Below are positions 58,661 to 64,000 of a stretch of 64,000 nucleotides of DNA, in pieces; the stretch's first letter is position 1; each line of letters begins with the position of its first letter. The position numbers and the translations under genes were made by a program. This stretch comes from Hyphomicrobiales bacterium (GTDB lineage Bacteria > Pseudomonadota > Alphaproteobacteria > Rhizobiales > Rhizobiaceae). The notes under the pieces were generated by a model. The model saw only the letters and a program-made list of their open reading frames with translations. It had not been told where the DNA came from and did no database searches. The stretch is from the NCBI GenBank assembly GCA_900468805.1, contig UEIF01000030.1, positions 1 to 64,000 of the forward strand, in the 5' to 3' direction.

Positions 58661-60169
58661 TCAGCCTTCTTTTTTCACGCCGATCAGGCGAATCATGCCG
58701 TCAGGCGAGGGGATGAAGCCAGAAACATTCTTGTGGAACGCCCAGCTCCAGGACTGGTGACCGATGAAGGTGATCGGCAGATCCGCGTTGAGGATCACAG
58801 CCGCCGCATCATACTTCTGCTTGCGCACGGAATCATCGGTGGATTGACGAGCCTCGCTCAGCAGCTTGTCGACATCGGGATTGCAGTATTTGCTGTCATT
58901 CAGGCCGGCATTGCACGTGACGAACTGCTGAATGTTGCCGTCAGGATCGACGCGGCCAGACCAATCCGAGCGGCTGAGTTGGTAGTTGCCGGCGGTCTGC
59001 TCGTTGAGAAGGGTCGCAAATTCGGTCGCCTTCAGCGTTACGTCAAAGCCAGCCTCCGCGACCATCGACTGGATGATCTGCATCATCTGCATCGTGACCG
59101 GACCGTTCGCGACCATGATCTCTACGGGAACGCGGTCGTAACCGGCTTCCTTCACGAGAGATTTGGCCTTTTCGACATCGCGGGCCGGGACCGGGATATC
59201 CTTATCGAACCAGGGGCTGCTCGGCGGGAACGGCTGGTTGCCGGCAACGGCCGTGCCGTCATAAACGATCTGCATGGCGGCTTCGCGGTCGATGGCCAGC
59301 GAGAAAGCCTGTCTCAGGCGCTTGTCCTTGCCGAGCGGATTGTCAGCGCGCGCACCGTTGCCGACATTGGCGTAAATGCCGAGCCAGCCGGTATTGACGA
59401 CATCCTTGTAGACGAGGTTCGAATCGGCTTTGATCGTCGCGGCGTCTGTTGCTGCTGGACGCTCGATCATGTCGAGATCGCCTGATTGCAGGTTGGCGAG
59501 GCGCACGGTCGTATCCGGGATCGGCAGGTAAGTGACCTTGTCGACGAAGACGTTGTCCTTGTTCCAGTAATCCTGGAACTTCTCGAGCACGATGCGATCC
59601 TGCTGGACGCGTTCGACAAATTTGAACGGGCCGGCGCAGACCGGATGGTCGCCGAACTTGGCGCCAAGTTCCTTCGCTGCCTTCGGCGAGACGATCATGC
59701 CGGCGCGGTCGGAAAGCTGGGCGAGAAGGGAGACGTCCGGGCTTTTCAGCGTGAACTTGACTTCGTATTCGCCGGTGGCCTCGACCTTGGCGACGGAGGC
59801 AAGCTCGCTCTTTCGACGGGATTCCGGCAGGGTGATGTTTCGCTCGATGGTAGCGACGACGGCCTCAGCGTTGAAAGGCGTCTCATCCTGAAATTTTACG
59901 CCCTGACGGAGCTTCATGGTGAGCTCCTTGCCATCGGCTGACCAGTTCCACTCGGTCGCAAGCTGCGGCACGATCTTCAAATCCGGCGAAACGTCGACCA
60001 GCTTGTCACACATCGCGGTGTAAACGATGCGGCCCACGAATGAGCGCGACTGAGCCGGATCGAGCACATCAGCGTCGTCCTGCAGGCCGATCTTCAGGTC
60101 GACCGCGAAAGCCGGAAACGCAAACAGCGCTGCCGTTGCGGCGGTCGTTAATAATTTGGCGAATTTCAT
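58661..60169 (-). CDS. Peptide ABC transporter substrate-binding protein (DppA/GsiB-like)
   Basis: 502-residue periplasmic binding protein. The Sec signal peptide is MKFAKLLTTAATAALFAFPAFA, cleaved before VDL. The mature part begins with LKIGLQDDADVLDPAQSRSFVGR and has the family 5 motif GKELTMKLRQGVKFQDETPFNAEAV. It should bind peptides or gamma-glutamyl compounds and deliver them to the permeases encoded next. First gene of the importer operon. Confidence 0.93.
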   Translation of the reverse strand: MKFAKLLTTAATAALFAFPAFAVDLKIGLQDDADVLDPAQSRSFVGRIVYTAMCDKLVDVSPDLKIVPQLATEWNWSADGKELTMKLRQGVKFQDETPFNAEAVVATIERNITLPESRRKSELASVAKVEATGEYEVKFTLKSPDVSLLAQLSDRAGMIVSPKAAKELGAKFGDHPVCAGPFKFVERVQQDRIVLEKFQDYWNKDNVFVDKVTYLPIPDTTVRLANLQSGDLDMIERPAATDAATIKADSNLVYKDVVNTGWLGIYANVGNGARADNPLGKDKRLRQAFSLAIDREAAMQIVYDGTAVAGNQPFPPSSPWFDKDIPVPARDVEKAKSLVKEAGYDRVPVEIMVANGPVTMQMMQIIQSMVAEAGFDVTLKATEFATLLNEQTAGNYQLSRSDWSGRVDPDGNIQQFVTCNAGLNDSKYCNPDVDKLLSEARQSTDDSVRKQKYDAAAVILNADLPITFIGHQSWSWAFHKNVSGFIPSPDGMIRLIGVKKEG

Positions 60170-60250
60170 TCCATTCTCCTCTGTTATGTTTTTGTGTCAC
60201 GCTGTCGTTGGAAGCCGGCGAGTTATGGCTCCGCAGATCTTCCTTCGCGT

Positions 60251-60973
60251 TCAGCTGGCCTTCTCGGCGCCCGTTTCACCGTGGTCCAGCGAGGTGATGC
60301 GGATGAGGCTCTCCTGCAGGGTCAGCAGATGCTGGCGCATGGCCTCGCCTGCCCTGGCCGGATCGCGCGCGGCAATGGCGTCGACGATGGCCTTGTGCTG
60401 GCCATGCGTGACTTCACGTGTGCGGCTTATGCTGCGGGCGCGCTCGCGGATCATCTGCCAGGCAGGGTCCTGGCGTACGCGATTGATAACGTCGAAAATC
60501 GTCAGGAAGAACTGGTTGCCCGCACACTGGGCGATCTGTCGATGCAGCGTACCGTCCCACAACTCGCGACCATCAGCATCGGTGCTCTCGTAGATCTTTT
60601 CTACCAGATCGTACATGCGTTCGATCTCCGCCGCCTTGGCGCGCATGGCGGCAAGCTGGACGAGCTGCGGCTCGACGCGGAGACGCACCTCCATGATCTC
60701 CATGAAATCGGTTTCAGCGACGATGGAATCGACTTGACTGCTCCATTCGTCCGGCCGCTTGCCGGCGAAGGTGCCGGAGCCTTGCCGGCGCCATATGCGG
60801 TCTTCGGCCTCCAGCACTTCCAGCGCGCGGCGGATGGAGCGGCGGCTGACGCCGAGCATTTCGGAGAGAGTGCGTTCAGTCGGCAGCTTGCCGTCCGCGT
60901 CAAGATTATCCGATTGCAGGAGAGCTCTCAGCTTCTCCAGCGCATAGTTGGAATTGCCCTGCGTTTCGTCCAT
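60251..60973 (-). CDS. GntR-family (FCD/FadR-type) regulator of the peptide importer
   Basis: 240 residues from ATG 60973; a TTG at 60988 would add five. N-terminal winged helix (DGKLPTERTLSEMLGVSRRSIRRALEVLEAEDRIWRRQGSGTFAG) and C-terminal FCD helical effector domain with metal-ligand pattern (EIMEVRLRVEPQLVQLAAMRA). It lies directly upstream of the importer operon on the same strand, with a palindromic operator at its own start, so it probably controls itself and the importer. Effector unknown. Confidence 0.9.
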   Translation of the reverse strand: MDETQGNSNYALEKLRALLQSDNLDADGKLPTERTLSEMLGVSRRSIRRALEVLEAEDRIWRRQGSGTFAGKRPDEWSSQVDSIVAETDFMEIMEVRLRVEPQLVQLAAMRAKAAEIERMYDLVEKIYESTDADGRELWDGTLHRQIAQCAGNQFFLTIFDVINRVRQDPAWQMIRERARSISRTREVTHGQHKAIVDAIAARDPARAGEAMRQHLLTLQESLIRITSLDHGETGAEKAS

Positions 60974-60982
60974 GGCCGCCCG

Positions 60983-61001
60983 AACCAATTTGATATTGGT
61001 T
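60983..61001. promoter_or_regulatory. Palindromic operator AACCAAT-TTGAT-ATTGGTT
   Basis: A perfect 7-bp inverted repeat with 5-bp spacer, ending 10 bp before the GntR/FCD start codon. Its ATTGGT/ACCAAT core is like sites of FadR-subfamily regulators. Likely autoregulatory. Confidence 0.7.
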
Positions 61002-61175
61002 CAATGCAAACCAAATTCGACCGATCGTCAAGCGCTTTTTTGTGCAGATAAATATCTGCCTGTTTTTTCGCCGTGCAGCATGGTTTTGCGGCAGATGCGA
61101 AGGCTGAATGGACGATTTCAAGCGACCAGCGGCCTCATCCGGCGTGCCGAACCAAAACGCAATTGGTACGACGCT

Positions 61176-62618
61176 TCAGCGCTTGGCGGATCGTGCGGAC
61201 GGGAAGGTCTGCGGTTCAAACGCAAAGTCCCTGTCGAAGGGGTAGGTCGGATGCTGCTTGCGCAGGCGCGGCAGGCGCTCGACGAACTGGTCGACAACGC
61301 CGGCCGAAAGCGCCATCAGGCTTGGATTGGCGATCGGCGCAAGTTCCGGCGAGAGATAGCCGGACTTGACCACGATGATTTTGGCCGTCCGCGGATCGAG
61401 GCCGAGGCGGGTGAAATCGACGATGTTATGGTAGGGGCGGCGTTTGGCCGAAAGCACCAGATCGATGCCGCGGATGGAAACGACGGCCTGGCGATCGGCA
61501 GCATCTGCGGTCTCGTGCAGGAACTTCACAGTAAAGCATCCCGTCAACGGCTTGCTGCCTTTGATATCGAGCGAGGCGCCGATCGTCAGGTCCAACTCAG
61601 CGCCTATACCGGCAGCATAGCAGGTGTCGGTGGCAGCCTTGTCCGCGATGCCGGCGAAGACCACGCCGGTGGCGCCCTTTGCAATCAGCTCGGCCAATAC
61701 GTCGGCGCGATCGCCCACGCCGCCGCCAGTCGGATTGTCGCCGGATTCGGCAAGCACGACGGGGCCGGTAGGGCTGACGATCGCCTTGGCGACGCACTCC
61801 TCGATCGAGCCGGTTTCGCAGCCGAAGACGAATTCGGCGCGCGCATCCCAATAGGCCTTTGCCAGACGTTTTGCCTCGCGCTCGAGAACCGCGCGGTCCG
61901 TGCCGGTCATGATGGCGGCAGCCGTGGCGCGGGGCTCGTCGGCCCAGACGTAGCCGACCATCAGCGAGGCATCCCAGACGCCGTCGAGCGTATCGATGCC
62001 GGGCAGTTCGGCATAGAGGCTCTTTGCCGGTTCATCGACGGTGCTGGTGCGTTCACCCGGCAGGACGACCGGGATCGGCGCCCACAGCAGGGTGGGCTTC
62101 ACACCGGTCTGCAGGCTCTTTACCAGCATGGAGACCGAGCGGCGCATGGTTTCCTCGACATCGATATGCGGCGCGGTGCGATAGGTGGAGTACATGTCGA
62201 GCGCGTCGAGGATGCGCTGGGTGACGTTGCCGTGCAGGTCGTAACTTGCCGAAACCATGCAATCATCGCCGACGAGCGCGCGGGCCGCGCTGATCCAGTC
62301 GCCTTCCGCATCCTCCATGCCCTCGACATACATGGCGCCGTGCATGGCGAGATAGAGGCCGTCGAGCGGCAGAAGCGGTTTCAGGCGCTCGAGGAATTCG
62401 GCCTTGAAGGCCTCATAGGTGTGACGGGCGACCGGGCCGCCGGCAATCGCGCGGGCATGGATCGTCGGCAGGAATTCGGCATCGTAATCCCGAAGGAACG
62501 CAAAGTAGGGAGCGGCCAGCAGTTCCTCTCCGCGCACCACCCGGAAATCCTTCTCTTCGTTCAGGACGGGATTGTACGTGCTGCATTCGATGTGAATGCC
62601 ACCGACGGCGATGCGCAT
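61176..62618 (-). CDS. M81-family metallopeptidase-like protein (MlrC-like)
   Basis: 480-residue protein with the MlrC family N-terminus (MRIAVGGIHIECSTYNP) holding the first metal His/Glu, the central LPLDGLYLAMHGAMYVEGMEDAEGDW segment and ESGDNPTGGGVGD. MlrC in microcystin degraders hydrolyses linear peptides; most family members, often beside transporters, have unknown substrates. It lies 8 bp downstream of a ROK regulator gene and is cotranscribed with it. Probably a cytoplasmic amidohydrolase-like enzyme. Confidence 0.88.
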   Translation of the reverse strand: MRIAVGGIHIECSTYNPVLNEEKDFRVVRGEELLAAPYFAFLRDYDAEFLPTIHARAIAGGPVARHTYEAFKAEFLERLKPLLPLDGLYLAMHGAMYVEGMEDAEGDWISAARALVGDDCMVSASYDLHGNVTQRILDALDMYSTYRTAPHIDVEETMRRSVSMLVKSLQTGVKPTLLWAPIPVVLPGERTSTVDEPAKSLYAELPGIDTLDGVWDASLMVGYVWADEPRATAAAIMTGTDRAVLEREAKRLAKAYWDARAEFVFGCETGSIEECVAKAIVSPTGPVVLAESGDNPTGGGVGDRADVLAELIAKGATGVVFAGIADKAATDTCYAAGIGAELDLTIGASLDIKGSKPLTGCFTVKFLHETADAADRQAVVSIRGIDLVLSAKRRPYHNIVDFTRLGLDPRTAKIIVVKSGYLSPELAPIANPSLMALSAGVVDQFVERLPRLRKQHPTYPFDRDFAFEPQTFPSARSAKR

Positions 62619-62626
62619 GGGAAACC

Positions 62627-63760
62627 TCAGCTTATATTGGGGCCAATCAGAAAATTATGGGCGGCGATGCTGGCAGCCCCCCGCGCCCAGACGTCGCTAT
62701 CGACGCGGCGGGTGCGGATTGGCGTCTGGCCGGCATAACGCGGGAGAACATTGGCTTCGATCGCCTGTTGCACGACCGTGCCGAACAGGCCATCGAAGGA
62801 GCCATCGACGTGGGTGACGAGGATCATGCCGGGATCGTTCATCTGGATCAGATGCGAGATCGCCAGGCCGAGTGCTGCGCCGGCCTTGTGGATGATGGCG
62901 ATCGCCTCGGCCGTGCCGTGCGAGGCTTCCTCTTCCAGTTCCGACAGCGAGGCGCATTTCAGGCCGGCGGTTCGCGCCATTTCCTTGATCGCCTTCATGG
63001 AAGCAATGGTATCCAGGCAGCCACGCTTGCCGCAGCGGCAGGGCGCGCCGCCCGGCTCTATCGTCGCATGGGCGATTTCGCCTGCGCCGCCATGATTGCC
63101 GCGATAGAGCCTGCCGTCGATGAAATGGGCGCAGCCGATGCCGTCTCCGAGTGAAACGACCGAGAAATTCGGCGTGTCGCGGGCAATGCCGAAGAGCTTC
63201 TCGCTGACGGCCACGGCCTTGGCGTCGTTCTCGATGAAGGTGTCGACGCCGCTCGCCTGACGGATGATATCGGCGAGCGGTACGTCCTGCCAGCCGAGCA
63301 GGGTGGATTGCACGCAGGTTGCCTGCTTTTCATCGACGAAGCCGGACAGCGCCACGCCAATGCCGGCAAGCTTCGAGCTTGCCTGCGGGTGGCCCTTCAG
63401 GATTTCCGGCAGGCAGTAGGCGATGGCATTGGCGATGACCTTGGGGTCGCGGGAATGGGGTAGTTGCTGACGGGCGATGATATTGCCGTTGAGGTCGCTG
63501 AGGATCATCGGCGCAGGATCTTCCAAAAGCGAGATGCCGATGAAGAAGGCGCATTCGGGTTTCAGGTCGAGCAGGACGGAGGGACGGCCCTGGCCGTAGA
63601 CCGTTTCCGTTTCATGCAGCACGCCGCGCTCGATCAGCTCGCGGGCAATGCCGCTCATCGCCGCCTTGCTCAGCCCGATCGCGGCCGCAAGGTCGGTCCG
63701 GCTGAGGGGACCGGACTCGCTTATGACCCGCAGAAGCTCGCGCTGCGATGAGTTGAACAT
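62627..63760 (-). CDS. ROK-family transcriptional repressor
   Basis: 377-residue regulator: N-terminal winged helix (SSQRELLRVISESGPLSRTDLAAAIGLSKAAMSGIARELIERG) and a C-terminal ROK sugar-binding domain with the zinc motif CRCGKRGCLD and the GNHGGAGEIAHATIEP element. Related proteins (NagC, Mlc, XylR) sense sugars or sugar phosphates. It is divergent from a secreted-protein gene that looks like an ABC solute-binding protein and probably represses that unit as well as its own mlrC-like partner. Confidence 0.9.
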   Translation of the reverse strand: MFNSSQRELLRVISESGPLSRTDLAAAIGLSKAAMSGIARELIERGVLHETETVYGQGRPSVLLDLKPECAFFIGISLLEDPAPMILSDLNGNIIARQQLPHSRDPKVIANAIAYCLPEILKGHPQASSKLAGIGVALSGFVDEKQATCVQSTLLGWQDVPLADIIRQASGVDTFIENDAKAVAVSEKLFGIARDTPNFSVVSLGDGIGCAHFIDGRLYRGNHGGAGEIAHATIEPGGAPCRCGKRGCLDTIASMKAIKEMARTAGLKCASLSELEEEASHGTAEAIAIIHKAGAALGLAISHLIQMNDPGMILVTHVDGSFDGLFGTVVQQAIEANVLPRYAGQTPIRTRRVDSDVWARGAASIAAHNFLIGPNIS

Positions 63761-63803
63761 TCAATTCCTGACCCTGTTGCTTCTGATTTTGCCTTGACAA
63801 TAA

Positions 63804-63818
63804 GTTCACAAAATGAAC
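63804..63818. promoter_or_regulatory. Candidate ROK operator GTTCA-CAAAA-TGAAC
   Basis: A 5-bp inverted repeat in the 137-bp divergent region, 44 bp outside the ROK start codon and just after a TTGACA (63794-63799) that could be a -35 element for the rightward gene. The region is strongly AT-rich. Confidence 0.5.
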
Positions 63819-63897
63819 CAATCAATCAAAATAAATTACAAAAATTGATCAAGGCCGACCGAAAGGCGGCTTCAAGAATCAACAAGAGGGTGAACCA

Positions 63898-64000
63898 ATG
63901 GAAATCATTCGCAAGAAATTTATTAGCACTCGCCAGTTTGCATTGAGCTGCGCCGTCGCCGGAGCGCTGTTTGCGCCGTTTTCCGCCTTCGCTTCCACGC
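63898..64000 (+). CDS. Secreted protein, N-terminal fragment (likely ABC solute-binding protein)
   Basis: Only 34 codons lie in the window. AAGAGGG (63884-63890) precedes ATG 63898. The peptide MEIIRKKFISTRQFALSCAV, continuing AGALFAPFSAFAS, is a Sec signal peptide. Divergence from a ROK repressor, usual beside sugar importers, suggests a solute-binding protein, but the mature part is not visible. Confidence 0.7.
   Translation, partial: MEIIRKKFISTRQFALSCAVAGALFAPFSAFAST

Noticed and set aside
60948..62738. 596-codon plus-strand ORF opposite the MlrC-like gene
   Set aside because: No domain, no start signal, and it crosses two minus-strand genes.

Overview
The window looks like the main chromosome of a Rhizobium-type alphaproteobacterium (R. 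leguminosarum/etli neighbourhood). Support: PHB genes (phbA-phbB), a CarD regulator, an RpoH2-type sigma factor, a SAM-II riboswitch in front of metA, dispersed rhizobial palindromic repeats, a high-GC codon bias throughout, and many ABC importers. No rRNA, tRNA, insertion sequence, prophage or CRISPR array was seen. Assignments rest on reading motifs and translations only; no database search was run.

Layout. 1-7.9 kb: end of phbA, phbB, three tiny envelope proteins, a non-coding stretch with three 60-bp repeat units and a dense cluster of GANTC sites, a Suv3-like RNA helicase, an S4 RNA-binding protein, ferredoxin fdxA and carD. 8-14 kb: rpoH2, an M48 metallopeptidase lipoprotein, a divergent MFS pump/MarR pair and an OmpW porin behind an FNR-like box. 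14-22 kb: thiamine pyrophosphokinase, an ABC-F ATPase, a VOC protein, a secreted protein, an ABC transporter of the SbmA/YddA type with a ruined ATPase site, SAM-II riboswitch plus metA, and galM. 22-26 kb: an amino-sugar operon (GntR, SIS deaminase, nagA, second SIS protein). 26-29 kb: efp with its modification genes epmA and epmB.

29.2-39.6 kb is the most unusual region: a tight seven-gene operon of an acyl carrier protein, an acyl-CoA-dehydrogenase-like protein, a truncated class II aminoacyl-tRNA synthetase homologue (amino acid:carrier protein ligase type), a DUF1839 protein with a BtrH-like Cys/His/Asp pattern, a GH2 glycosidase, a glycosyltransferase and a 1100-residue fusion of a polysaccharide flippase to two alpha/beta-hydrolase domains. 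I infer a pathway that loads an amino acid on a carrier protein, may oxidise it, and passes it to a glycan that is exported and edited. The product is unknown. A convergent glycosyltransferase follows.

41-46.7 kb: lysine catabolism (LysR regulator, 2-oxoadipate dioxygenase/decarboxylase hglS, L-pipecolate oxidase amaA, aminoadipate semialdehyde dehydrogenase amaB). 46.8-50.7 kb: ferric iron importer fbpABC with a strong hairpin after fbpA. 50.7-52.1 kb: a glucoamylase-like hydrolase. 52.3-61 kb: a minus-strand peptide importer operon that also carries gamma-glutamyltransferase and a DUF1028 protein, headed by a GntR/FCD regulator. 61-64 kb: a ROK repressor with an MlrC-like protein, divergent from the first codons of a secreted protein, probably an ABC solute-binding protein.
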